Below, one piece after another: positions 16,887-24,733 of a stretch of DNA of 64,000 nucleotides. How positions within the stretch are numbered: the first letter of the stretch is position 1; each line of letters starts with the position of its first letter. Below the pieces are notes generated by a model. The model had not been told where the DNA came from, searched no databases, and saw only the letters and a list, made by a program, of their open reading frames with translations. The position numbers and the translations under genes were made by a program. Source of the DNA: Eoetvoesia sp035555955 (GTDB lineage Bacteria > Pseudomonadota > Gammaproteobacteria > Burkholderiales > Burkholderiaceae_B); contig NZ_DATMGA010000007.1 in assembly GCF_035555955.1 (NCBI RefSeq), forward strand, positions 18,233 to 82,232, given 5' to 3'.

Positions 16887-18175
16887 GCATGGCACTGATA
16901 GGTTTTGCGCTCGTACTGCTGCTGGCGTTCTACGGCGTGCCGCTGGGGTTTTCCATGCTTACCCTGGGGGTCGCTTTGTTCGGCCTGATGCGGGGCTGGG
17001 ATCCGGCCTTGTCGATGATGGGCCAGACCATTGCCGATCTTGCCGCCAATGACGGTTTGTCGGTGCTGCCGATGTTCATCCTGATGGGCACTTTCATCTA
17101 CAGGGCCGATATGGCCGAAGAGCTGTACGAGGCGGCCAACTCGCTGCTCGGCCATTTCAAGGGCGGGCTGGCCTATGCCACGGTTCTGGCCAGCGCGGGC
17201 TTCGCGGCGATTTCGGGCAGTTCCATCGCCACGGCGGCCACCATGACCAGGGTCGCCATGCCGCCGATGCGCGCCCGAGGCTATTCGGACAACATGGCCA
17301 GCGGCTGCGTCAGCTCGGCCGGCACGCTTGGGGCGCTGCTGCCTCCCAGCGTGCCGCTGCTGGTCTACGGCATCATCACGCAGCAGGACATCGGCCGGCT
17401 GTTCATCGCGGGCATCATCCCCGGGGCCTTGCTGGGCCTGATGTTCATGAGCGCGATCTGGTGGACGGTGCACCGCCATCCCGAGCGCGGTCCGGCCGGC
17501 GAACGCGCGAGCTGGGCTCAGCGGCTGCGCGCGCTTTCCAAGGTGTGGGGCGTTCTGGTCTTGTTCCTGCTGGTCGTGGGAGGGCTGTACGGCGGCTTGT
17601 TCACCGCCACCCAGGCGGGCAGCATCGGCGCATTCGGTTCGCTGCTGTTCGCGCTGGCGCGGCGCAAGCTGACGCTGCGGATTGCGTTCGATGCCTTGTG
17701 CGAAGCCGCCAAGACCACCGGCATGATCTTCACCATCATTTTCGGCGGCAAGGTATTCGCCAACATGGTGTCGGTCTCGGGGCTCACGGGTCAGTTGGTC
17801 GAGAGCATCCAGGCCATGCACCTGCCCGCGGTCGGGGTGGTCCTGGTCATCGTCCTCATCTACATCGTGCTGGGCTCGCTGATGGAGGGGCTGTCGATGA
17901 TGCTGTTGACGGTTCCCGTGTTCATGGTGGTCGTGCAGCCTTTGGGCATCAACATGATCTGGTTCGGCGTGTTCGTGGTCATGATGATGGAGATCGGGCT
18001 GATCCACCCGCCCGTGGGCATGAATATGTTCATGGTCAAGACCGTCATGCCCGACTTGTCGCTTCGGACCATCTTCATCGGGACGCTGCCGTTCCTGATT
18101 GCCAATATCATCACGCTTGCCCTGCTGATCGCGGTTCCCTCGTCCACCATGTGGCTGGAGCGACTGCTCCAGTAA
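16883..18175 (+). CDS. TRAP transporter large permease (DctM family)
   Basis: A 430-residue membrane protein of about 12 hydrophobic segments that forms the Na+-coupled transport channel. Typical DctM features include GLSVLPMFILMGTF (about 50), AISGSSIATAATMTR (about 110-125), GTLGALLPPSVPLLVYG (about 150) and GLIHPPVGMNMFMVK near residue 370. It completes the binding-protein/small/large TRAP set and is followed by a hairpin and the GntR gene. Confidence 0.93.
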   Translation: MSMALIGFALVLLLAFYGVPLGFSMLTLGVALFGLMRGWDPALSMMGQTIADLAANDGLSVLPMFILMGTFIYRADMAEELYEAANSLLGHFKGGLAYATVLASAGFAAISGSSIATAATMTRVAMPPMRARGYSDNMASGCVSSAGTLGALLPPSVPLLVYGIITQQDIGRLFIAGIIPGALLGLMFMSAIWWTVHRHPERGPAGERASWAQRLRALSKVWGVLVLFLLVVGGLYGGLFTATQAGSIGAFGSLLFALARRKLTLRIAFDALCEAAKTTGMIFTIIFGGKVFANMVSVSGLTGQLVESIQAMHLPAVGVVLVIVLIYIVLGSLMEGLSMMLLTVPVFMVVVQPLGINMIWFGVFVVMMMEIGLIHPPVGMNMFMVKTVMPDLSLRTIFIGTLPFLIANIITLALLIAVPSSTMWLERLLQ

Positions 18176-18192
18176 TCCGGCAAGGCTGTTTT

Positions 18193-18222
18193 CGCCGTCT
18201 TCCCTTTCCCGGGAAGGCGGCG
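18193..18222 (+). terminator. Hairpin after the TRAP genes
   Basis: CGCCGTCTTCCC and GGGAAGGCGGCG form a 12-bp stem with one G-T pair and a six-base loop, 17 bp after the dctM-like stop. No immediate T tract follows, but a T-rich stretch begins about 10 bases later. Probable end of the sulfatase-TRAP transcript. Confidence 0.5.
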
Positions 18223-18253
18223 GATTGGCGCTTTCTTCCTGTTTTGAAAGAAA

Positions 18254-18278
18254 ATGTATAGTTTCTCAAAAAATACAT
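18254..18278. promoter_or_regulatory. Inverted repeat before the GntR gene
   Basis: ATGTAT (18254-18259) and ATACAT (18273-18278) form a dyad in an AT-rich patch about 45-70 bp before the GntR start codon. It could be an autoregulatory operator. The half-sites are short, so this is tentative. Confidence 0.25.
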
Positions 18279-18323
18279 TCTGTACTAGAATTGCAGGGTC
18301 TAAAGAGCCTATCAACGTCAAAA

Positions 18324-19049
18324 ATGAACAAGCAAGGCAGTTTGACCCAATTGGCGTACGAGCGATTGCGGGCCGATGTGCTGTCCTGCAGGTTCAAGCC
18401 GGGCGAGCAGCTTAAAACCAAGGATTTGTGCGAAGACCTGGGCGTCAGCCTGGGCGCTGTGCGCGAGGCCTTGTCGCGCCTTACCGCCGAGGGCCTGGCA
18501 GTGGCCGAGCCCCAGCGCGGCTTTCGCGTGGCGCCGGTGTCGGTCGACGAGCTTCGCGACCTGACTTCCACCAGAATCCACATCGAAAGCATCTGCCTCG
18601 AACGCGCCATAAAGCGCGGCGATCTTGGCTGGGAGGCCGACCTGCTGGCGGCCTATCATACGCTTTCCCGCACCCCGGAGCGCATTCACACAGAGGGCGC
18701 CGTGCGCCTGAACGATGGCTGGGCCAGTGTGCACACCCAGTTCCACCAGAAGCTCATTGCGGCCTGCGATAGTCCCTGGCTGCTGCGCATCCGCCTGCAG
18801 CTTTTCCAGCAGACCGAGCGCTACCGGCAGCTTTCCGTGCCGTTCCAGACGGTCGACCGCGACACCAACCAGGAACATTGCGATCTGATGAATGCGGCGG
18901 TGGCGCGCAACGTTCCGCTTGCCACGCAGTTGCTGGCCCGGCACATGGAAATCACCATGAACATCGTCATCGCCGGCCTCGCGGCGATCAGCGCGGGGGC
19001 CAGCCCCGGCGGCCAGGATCCCAAGCGGGGTTCCACAGTAGCCGCGTGA
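18324..19049 (+). CDS. GntR family transcriptional regulator (FadR/FCD subfamily)
   Basis: A 241-residue regulator. The N-terminal winged HTH (QLAYERLRADVLSCRFKPGE, then LKTKDLCEDLGVSLGAVREAL) is followed by an all-helical FCD ligand domain with RIHIESICLERAI, FHQKLIAACDSPWLL and a C-terminal HMEI, whose histidines usually bind a metal. The ATG at 18324 begins just before the HTH; the upstream in-frame extension covers the promoter and was rejected. Located directly after the TRAP genes, it probably senses the imported compound or its product. Confidence 0.9.
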   Translation: MNKQGSLTQLAYERLRADVLSCRFKPGEQLKTKDLCEDLGVSLGAVREALSRLTAEGLAVAEPQRGFRVAPVSVDELRDLTSTRIHIESICLERAIKRGDLGWEADLLAAYHTLSRTPERIHTEGAVRLNDGWASVHTQFHQKLIAACDSPWLLRIRLQLFQQTERYRQLSVPFQTVDRDTNQEHCDLMNAAVARNVPLATQLLARHMEITMNIVIAGLAAISAGASPGGQDPKRGSTVAA

Positions 19050-19061
19050 TTTAAAAATGGC

Positions 19062-19115
19062 CCCCACACTGCGCCGCTAGCGCGGCTTGCTGCCCCCCAA
19101 GGGGGCGTTTTTGCC
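19062..19115 (+). terminator. REP-like element ending in an intrinsic terminator
   Basis: In the gap between the GntR gene and the convergent dioxygenase-like gene, GCCCCC (19092-19097) and GGGGGC (19101-19106) form a tight hairpin followed by GTTTTT. That is a good terminator for the plus strand. A second small dyad around CGCTAGCG (19074-19084) precedes it. The whole block resembles a dispersed intergenic element that I have seen in Burkholderiales sequences. Repetition elsewhere in this genome cannot be tested here. Confidence 0.6.
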
Positions 19116-19120
19116 TTGGG

Positions 19121-20059
19121 TCAGCCCTGCGTCTCGACCTCGGTATTGAAGATGAAGTCGGAAGGAACATCGGGGCCCCACAGGTAGAGCGAGTCTTCGG
19201 GGGGGAAGTCGCCCGAGGGCCAGGGCTTGCTTTCGGAGATGTAGTCGATGTCGGCCGAGTACTCGGAGAACGAACCCCAGGGATCCTGCACGTAGTGGAA
19301 ATAGTTGGAGCCCAGCACATGGCGCCCGGTTCCCCAGCCGTGCTTGTAGCCCGCCGCGTTCATTTGCGACGCGCCTTCGCCGACGTCGTTCAGGGTGGCG
19401 ACGTCCCACGAGCAATGGTGCCAGCCTTTGCCCGAGCTCTTGGCGAAGGCCACCAGGTGGTGGTCGCAGCCGTGCGGTGCGTGGGTGAAGGCAATGATGT
19501 CCAGTGACTTGTCCGACAACTGCAGGCCGATGGAGCGATTGTAGAAGTCCATGGCGCCAAGCACGTCGGGCGTGAACAGCAGGACGTGGGACAGCCGCCG
19601 CGGGCGCACCTGCTTGCTTTCCGAGCGGGGGTGCGAGCCGCGCGCGTCGGCGCCCGCGACGGGCACGCTGAAAGGCGCTTTGGACGTCGGCATGGTGCGC
19701 TGGCCCTCTTTGACCTGGATGAGGTTGCCGTCCGGGTCGTGAAACCAGAAGCCTTCGGCGGTTTTCAAGGGGGAGGGCAGGTCGAAGCGCCCGCCCGCCT
19801 GGCGCGTCTGGCTTTCAATGGTTGCCAGTTCGCCCGCGGCGCAATTGAAGCTCAGGTAGGCCAGCGATTTGTGATCGGACTTGATCAAGCGTCCCCAGCG
19901 ATGGTTGTCGCCGGCGCGCAGCTGGATCTCGTTGCCGCCGCGCTCGACTTGCAGGCCGAAGTGGGTAAAGAAGTGCTCGGCCTGGTCCAGCGATGGCACA
20001 TTCAGGGCGAAGTGATCGATGGAATGGATCGCTGCGCCGGCATAGTGTTTGTCTGACAT
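19121..20059 (-). CDS. VOC family protein, two-domain extradiol dioxygenase-like
   Basis: A 312-residue protein with two glyoxalase/VOC modules, the layout of type I extradiol ring-cleavage dioxygenases (BphC-like). The N-terminal module starts IHSIDHFALNVPSL; the C-terminal module starts RRLSHVLLFTPDV. Plausible Fe(II) ligands are the His of LSHVLL (about 155), the His of GWHHCSW (about 210) and the Glu of SFSEYSADID (about 264). It would split a catechol-type ring next to a hydroxyl. It is encoded 66 bp downstream of the FAH-family hydrolase on the same strand, a natural meta-cleavage pair. A non-oxygenase VOC enzyme cannot be excluded. Confidence 0.8.
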   Translation of the reverse strand: MSDKHYAGAAIHSIDHFALNVPSLDQAEHFFTHFGLQVERGGNEIQLRAGDNHRWGRLIKSDHKSLAYLSFNCAAGELATIESQTRQAGGRFDLPSPLKTAEGFWFHDPDGNLIQVKEGQRTMPTSKAPFSVPVAGADARGSHPRSESKQVRPRRLSHVLLFTPDVLGAMDFYNRSIGLQLSDKSLDIIAFTHAPHGCDHHLVAFAKSSGKGWHHCSWDVATLNDVGEGASQMNAAGYKHGWGTGRHVLGSNYFHYVQDPWGSFSEYSADIDYISESKPWPSGDFPPEDSLYLWGPDVPSDFIFNTEVETQG

Positions 20060-20125
20060 GTCTCATCTCTCCTTTGCGGCGGTGCGCCGGCTCAGCGGCG
20101 CCCGCCTTGGTTCCCGGTGTGCGGC

Positions 20126-20965
20126 TCAGGTTTCGTCGACGATGGGGTTGCGCAAGGTGCCGAGTTTTTCAACGCTGACCTCGCAGATGTCGCCGTGCTT
20201 CATGAGCAGCTTCGGGTTGCGCGCCCAGCCGATTCCGGCGGGCGTGCCCGAAACAATGACGTCGCCCGCTTCGAGCGTGATGGCTTCGCTGGTAATCGAA
20301 ATAAGGCTGGCGACATCGAAGATCATATCGCTGGTGTCGGCCGATTGCACGACTTTGCCGTTGAGGCGGGTTTCCAGCTTCAGGCCTTTGGCGCCGGCGG
20401 GAAGCTCGTCGGCGGTAACCATGTCGGGGCCGAAGCCGCCCGTGCCATCGAAGTTCTTGCCCACGGTCCATTGCGGGGACTTGAACTGGTACTCGCGCAC
20501 CGAGCCGTCGTTGAAGACGGCATAGCCGGCCACACAGTCCAGCGCGTCTTCGGGCTTGATGTAGCGCCCGCCCTTGCCAAGAATGACGGCGACCTCGCCT
20601 TCGAAGTCCAGCGAGTCGGACAGCTTGGGCCGCACGATGGGGGCGTTGTGGCCGACCAGGCTGGTGTGCACGCGGAAGAACAGCGTGGGGTAGTCGGGCT
20701 GTTCGTATTTGCTTTCCTTCGTGTGGTCGGCGTAGTTCAGGCCCGCGCAGATGATCTTGGTGGGCCGGGCCAGCGGCGGCAGGAACTTCGCGTCGGCGGC
20801 CTTGACGGTTTGCAGGACGGGGCGTCCTTTTGCATAGCTTGCCAGGTCCACGCCCCGGGCGAGCAGGGATTCCAGGCTTTCGTCGCCGATGATGGAAATG
20901 TTGTCTTGAGCATCGCGAACGCCCAGTTTGGGCTGGCCGTCGATTTCGATTGATACGTAGCGCAT
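20126..20965 (-). CDS. Fumarylacetoacetate hydrolase (FAH) family protein
   Basis: A 279-residue FAH-superfamily enzyme. SDSLDFEGEVAVILG (about 125-140) and GYAVFNDGSVREYQ carry the metal-binding acidic residues, and DVIVSGTPAGIGWARNPK is the C-terminal family motif. Members hydrolyse, isomerise or decarboxylate dioxo acids from ring cleavage (fumarylpyruvate, 2-hydroxyhepta-2,4-dienedioate and similar). ATG 20965 follows an AGGAC site; the longer upstream frame enters the AT-rich promoter region. It is first in a two-gene operon with the dioxygenase-like gene, so it probably processes that enzyme's product. Confidence 0.9.
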   Translation of the reverse strand: MRYVSIEIDGQPKLGVRDAQDNISIIGDESLESLLARGVDLASYAKGRPVLQTVKAADAKFLPPLARPTKIICAGLNYADHTKESKYEQPDYPTLFFRVHTSLVGHNAPIVRPKLSDSLDFEGEVAVILGKGGRYIKPEDALDCVAGYAVFNDGSVREYQFKSPQWTVGKNFDGTGGFGPDMVTADELPAGAKGLKLETRLNGKVVQSADTSDMIFDVASLISITSEAITLEAGDVIVSGTPAGIGWARNPKLLMKHGDICEVSVEKLGTLRNPIVDET

Positions 20966-21128
20966 GGCTTGTCGTCCTGATGGTGAGTGTAGGGATGCGG
21001 CGTTTATATTAGGCAAAAATATATATTAAATCAAACTATATAGATTTAAATTTGTAATCGACGCATGAAATCCCGCGCGCCCGGCATTCATGCCATGACA
21101 GCCCTTTCTTGTTATGCAAAAATTTTTT

Positions 21129-21146
21129 GTTATGTTATAACATAAC
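21129..21146. promoter_or_regulatory. Perfect 18-bp palindrome, probable Zur box
   Basis: GTTATGTTATAACATAAC is a perfect palindrome 24 bp before the small exported-protein gene and about 490 bp before the ZnuD-like gene. It matches the form of proteobacterial Zur sites (TGTTATA-TATAACA core), and the genes behind it are zinc-related. A further half-site TTGTTATG lies at 21109-21116, 18 bp before the same string in the palindrome. Repression by Zn-loaded Zur is inferred. Confidence 0.75.
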
Positions 21147-21170
21147 GATTTTTGCTTCCGGACTCTCTTT

Positions 21171-21533
21171 ATGGCGTTTCGACCGGGCCGCTGCGCCGGC
21201 TCCCGCCGCTATGGGCGTTTTCATGCATGGCTGCTGTGGCTCGCGATAGCCGCCGTGCTGAGTTCGCCCATCGGCGCGACCCTGCATGCCATGACGCACG
21301 TCGAGGCGGCGCTGTCCGCCCACGATGCGGCACAGCCCGCTTCCGGAGGCATGGACGGGCGCCTGGACCATTGCCATGACTGCAGTGTCTGGCATGCGCT
21401 GGGCTGCCTGCTGTCCGCGCACCTGCCGGAACTTCCCGTCGTCCGCGCGGCTTCCTGCTATTTCGCTTCCGCCGAATACCTCATCGATATTGCGCGCTGC
21501 CGCTGGTTCTTGCAGCGCGCGCCGCCCTTGTAG
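21171..21533 (+). CDS. Cys/His-rich small exported protein (DUF2946-like)
   Basis: A 120-residue protein with one N-terminal hydrophobic segment (about 20-40) that could be a signal or anchor. After it come several possible metal ligands: HAMTHVEAALSAHDAA, then LDHCHDCSVWHALGC, with H-C-H-x-x-C spacing. The overall form is like the DUF2946 proteins that accompany metal-regulated TonB receptors. It starts 24 bp behind the probable Zur box and is followed by the ZnuD-like gene after 99 bp, so the two are likely co-transcribed under zinc control. A role in periplasmic zinc binding or delivery is plausible but unproven. Confidence 0.7.
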   Translation: MAFRPGRCAGSRRYGRFHAWLLWLAIAAVLSSPIGATLHAMTHVEAALSAHDAAQPASGGMDGRLDHCHDCSVWHALGCLLSAHLPELPVVRAASCYFASAEYLIDIARCRWFLQRAPPL

Positions 21534-21632
21534 CCTGACGTTCCGCTTTATCCCCCTCGACTTTCTCCTTTCGCCGCGCCGTTCCGTGCGCCATGGCGAA
21601 GGCAATCTTTTGTTCATTGGATAAACAGGCAC

Positions 21633-23735
21633 ATGGCTTATTCCTGCACTACCTTATTTCCGACGCTGCCGGCCCGGCGCGCCGCAAACGCGCGTTTCGT
21701 TCTTACCCCGCTGGCAATGCTGCTGGCGCTGGCGCAGCCCGCGTGGTCCCAAACCACGGCCGGCGATCAGGCGGTTACGCTGTCGACCGTCGTCGTCACC
21801 GGCAACCCCCTGGGCAGCGATGCCCTGGCTTCGCCCTCGACCGTCATCGAGGGCAAGGACCTGGACCTGCGGCGGGCGGCCACGTTGGGCGAAACGCTCA
21901 ACGGCCTGCCCGGCGTGTCGACCACGACATACGGCCCGATGGTCGGGCGTCCCATCATTCGCGGCATGGACGGCGACCGCATACGGTTGCTGCAAAACGG
22001 CGTGGGCACGCTGGACGCGTCGGCGCTGTCTTATGACCACGCCGTGCCGCAAGATCCCTTGTCCACCGAACGCATCGAGATCCTGCGCGGCCCGGCGGCG
22101 CTTTTGTACGGCGGCAATGCCATCGGCGGCGTCGTCAACACCATCGACAACCGCATTCCCATGGATCCCATCGAGGGCGTGCACGGCGGCTTGCAAGGCA
22201 GCTACGGCGGCGCGAACGACGACAGGAGCGGCGCGGTGCAACTGGAGGCCGGCAACGGCAAGTTCGCCCTGCACGCCGATGCCTTCGGGCGCAAGACCGG
22301 CGAGCTGCGCATTCCGGGCTATGCCCGTTCCGACCGGCAGCGGGCCATCGACGGGCCGGATGTGGAACAGCCGCGCGATCGCCTGCCCAACAGCGACGGC
22401 AGCGCCAGCGGCGGGGCGCTGGGCATGTCCTGGACCGGCGACAGCGGCTACGCGGGCTTGTCCTACAGCGGCTACGATTCCGACTATGGCTCCGTCGCTG
22501 AAGACAGCGTGCGTATCCGCATGCACCAGGAACGCCTGGGCCTGGCGGGCGAGATCCGCGACCTGAAAGGCCCTTTCAAAAGCGTCAAGGCCAGTTTCGC
22601 CTACACCGATTACCAGCATAAGGAGGTCGACGATGGCGAGACGGGAACCGTGTTCAAGAACCGCGGATACGAAGCCAGGGTAGAGGCGCGGCACGCCGAC
22701 CTGGGCCCGGTGCAGGGGGTGCTGGGCCTGCAGCTTGGCAATACCCGGTTCTCGGCCCTGGGGTCCGAGGCGCTGGTGCCGACCACCAGGACGCAGTCGG
22801 CCGCGCTGTTCATGCTGGAAGAATGGACGGTCGATGAGCGCTTCAAGCTGAGTGCCGGCGGCCGCCTGGAGCGCACCACGCTTTCGCCCTCCGCCGGTGG
22901 CAACGAGCGCTTCACCGATGTGGGCAAGCGCGACTTCACCGCAAAAAGCTTTTCTTTGGGCGGCGTCTACAAGCTGACCGGTGTCTGGTCTTTGGCGGCC
23001 AACGTCGCCTACACCGAACGGGCACCGACGTTCTACGAGCTGTATGCCAACGGGCCGCACGAAGCGACCGGCCAGTACCTGGTGGGCGATGCGGGGTTGA
23101 ACAAGGAGCGCGCCTATTCCAGCGACCTGGCCCTGAGGTTCAAGGAGGGGCCGCATCACGGCAGCGTGGGTGTTTTCTACAGCCGCTTCGCCAACTACCT
23201 GGCCGAAACCGGCACGGGCCGCTTTCGCAACGACGACGGCGACGTGGTGGCGCAGGGCGACGATGACGCATTGCCCGAAGCGGTCTACCAAGGCGTGCCG
23301 GCCGAGTTCTTCGGCTTCGAAGCCGACGGCACGTTCCGGGTGTTCGAGCGCGGCGGGCACGCGCTCGACCTGAAGCTTTGGGGCGACTACACCAATGCGC
23401 GCAACCGCGACACCGGCGAGCCGTTGCCGCGCATTCCGCCGTTGCGGCTGGGTATCGGGCTGGACTACAGTCATGGCCCATGGAGCGCGGGCGCCAGCGT
23501 GGAGCGCGCATTCGCCCAGCATCGCGCGCCGGACAACGAATTGCCGACCGACGCCTACTACAGGCTGGACGCCAGCGCCGCCTATCGCTTCAAGATGCGC
23601 GGCATGCAGTGGCAGGCCTACTTGCGCGGCATCAACCTGACCAACCAGACCATACGCTATGCAACCTCGGTGCTGCGCGACGTGGCGCCGGAAGGCGGGC
23701 GGGCCGTGATGGTGGGAATACGGGGAAGCTTCTAG
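21633..23735 (+). CDS. znuD: ZnuD-like TonB-dependent zinc receptor
   Basis: A 700-residue outer-membrane receptor. It has a signal peptide to about residue 41 (AQPAWS), a TonB-box-like VTLSTVVVTG (about 48-57) and a plug domain. The plug carries GRPIIRGMDGDRIRLLQNG, LDASALSYDHAVPQDPL and RIEILRGPAALLYGGNAIGG, the strongest ZnuD resemblance in the sequence. A 22-strand barrel follows and ends in GIRGSF with a terminal Phe. The loop DDGDVVAQGDDDALPE (about 535) is acidic and may help capture metal. Together with the Zur-like box, this supports zinc import across the outer membrane. A heme or other metal substrate is less likely. Confidence 0.88.
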   Translation: MAYSCTTLFPTLPARRAANARFVLTPLAMLLALAQPAWSQTTAGDQAVTLSTVVVTGNPLGSDALASPSTVIEGKDLDLRRAATLGETLNGLPGVSTTTYGPMVGRPIIRGMDGDRIRLLQNGVGTLDASALSYDHAVPQDPLSTERIEILRGPAALLYGGNAIGGVVNTIDNRIPMDPIEGVHGGLQGSYGGANDDRSGAVQLEAGNGKFALHADAFGRKTGELRIPGYARSDRQRAIDGPDVEQPRDRLPNSDGSASGGALGMSWTGDSGYAGLSYSGYDSDYGSVAEDSVRIRMHQERLGLAGEIRDLKGPFKSVKASFAYTDYQHKEVDDGETGTVFKNRGYEARVEARHADLGPVQGVLGLQLGNTRFSALGSEALVPTTRTQSAALFMLEEWTVDERFKLSAGGRLERTTLSPSAGGNERFTDVGKRDFTAKSFSLGGVYKLTGVWSLAANVAYTERAPTFYELYANGPHEATGQYLVGDAGLNKERAYSSDLALRFKEGPHHGSVGVFYSRFANYLAETGTGRFRNDDGDVVAQGDDDALPEAVYQGVPAEFFGFEADGTFRVFERGGHALDLKLWGDYTNARNRDTGEPLPRIPPLRLGIGLDYSHGPWSAGASVERAFAQHRAPDNELPTDAYYRLDASAAYRFKMRGMQWQAYLRGINLTNQTIRYATSVLRDVAPEGGRAVMVGIRGSF

Positions 23736-23746
23736 GCTCCGCGCCG

Positions 23747-23771
23747 GGCAACGAGCGGTAAAATCGTTGCC
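23747..23771. promoter_or_regulatory. Inverted repeat between znuD-like and SDR genes
   Basis: GGCAACGA (23747-23754) and TCGTTGCC (23764-23771) are perfect 8-bp arms around an A-rich nine-base loop. It lies 12 bp after the receptor stop and 27 bp before the SDR start. It may end the receptor transcript or serve as an operator. No T tract follows. Confidence 0.35.
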
Positions 23772-23797
23772 ACGGCGGATGCCTACTGGAGAAGAAA

Positions 23798-24559
23798 ATG
23801 AATGAACAGCGTGTGTTGATCACAGCCGGTGCGGGCGGGATAGGCCGGGCCATTGCCCAGGCCTTTGCCGACAAGGGCGCCAAGGTGTTCGTATGCGATA
23901 TCGACGTTCAGGGGCTGGAGGCCCTGAAACGGGAAGTGCGCGGGGTGCAGGCCACCCTGTGCAATATCGCCATCCGCTCCGATATCGAGAAAATGGTCGG
24001 GCAGGCCGTGAAAGCGCTGGGCGGCCTGGACGTCCTGGTCAATAACGCAGGCATTGCCGGGCCCACCGCCCCGGTCGAGCAATTCAATCCTGACGACTGG
24101 GAAAAAGTCGTGCAGGTCAATTTGAACGGCACGTTCAACGTCACGCGCCTGGCCATTCCCCATCTCAAGAAGTCGCCGGCCGGGGTCATCATAAACATGT
24201 CCTCGGTGGCGGGGCGTTTCGGCTATCCCAATCGCAGCGTCTATTCCACCACCAAATGGGGGCTCATAGGGTTTACCAAGACCCTGGCCATGGAACTCGG
24301 CGGCGACGGCATTCGTGTCAATGCCATATTGCCGGGCGCGGTGGACGGCCCGCGTTTCCAGCAGGTGCTCGAAGGGCGTGCCAAGGTCAGCGGCAGGACG
24401 CTCGAAGAAGAAGCCCAGGCAGCCATGGCCACCCAGTCCATCAAGCATCTGGTCGATCCCCGGCACATCGCGGACCTTGCCGTGTTCCTGGCGTCGGAAA
24501 GCGGGAGCTCGATTTCGGGCCAGATGCTGCCCATCGACTGCGATATGCAGCACACCTAG
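23798..24559 (+). CDS. SDR family oxidoreductase
   Basis: A 253-residue classical short-chain dehydrogenase. The nucleotide motif is AGAGGIGRA (about 8-16) with an acidic residue after the second strand (VCDID), favouring NAD(H). It also has NNAGIAG (about 86) and the catalytic Ser of MSSVAG with YSTTK (Tyr about 149, Lys about 153). Start ATG 23798 follows CTGGAGAAG. It stands alone between the receptor gene and the efflux operon. The substrate cannot be told from sequence; relatives act on 3-oxoacyl or polyol compounds. Confidence 0.9.
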   Translation: MNEQRVLITAGAGGIGRAIAQAFADKGAKVFVCDIDVQGLEALKREVRGVQATLCNIAIRSDIEKMVGQAVKALGGLDVLVNNAGIAGPTAPVEQFNPDDWEKVVQVNLNGTFNVTRLAIPHLKKSPAGVIINMSSVAGRFGYPNRSVYSTTKWGLIGFTKTLAMELGGDGIRVNAILPGAVDGPRFQQVLEGRAKVSGRTLEEEAQAAMATQSIKHLVDPRHIADLAVFLASESGSSISGQMLPIDCDMQHT

Positions 24560-24607
24560 GGGCGATGCGATCGGCAGGCAGCCCGTCATGTGGCGGGCGC
24601 GGGAATT

Positions 24608-24634
24608 CTGTCGGAATTGTCATATTCGCGACAG
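24608..24634. promoter_or_regulatory. Imperfect dyad upstream of the efflux operon
   Basis: CTGTCGGAAT and ATTCGCGACAG form an inverted repeat with a six-base centre, about 100 bp before the outer-membrane efflux gene. Response regulators of the CusR/IrlR group bind repeats of this kind near their target promoters. The regulator gene lies at the end of this operon, so autoregulation through this site is a reasonable guess. A GC-rich hairpin (CTCCAGGC at 24677-24684 with GCCTGGAG at 24697-24704) sits further downstream in the probable leader. Confidence 0.35.
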
Positions 24635-24733
24635 CGTGAGGTAGGCCGCCCGGGGCTAGAGTAGGCATGATTCCGCCTCCAGGCGCGCAAGGCGCGGCCT
24701 GGAGCCAAGCCCTGTCCGGATATCCTCGCCGCC

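Noticed and set aside
21654..23522. A 622-codon minus-strand frame opposite the ZnuD-like receptor
   Set aside because: Antisense shadow; the plus strand has signal peptide, plug and barrel motifs.
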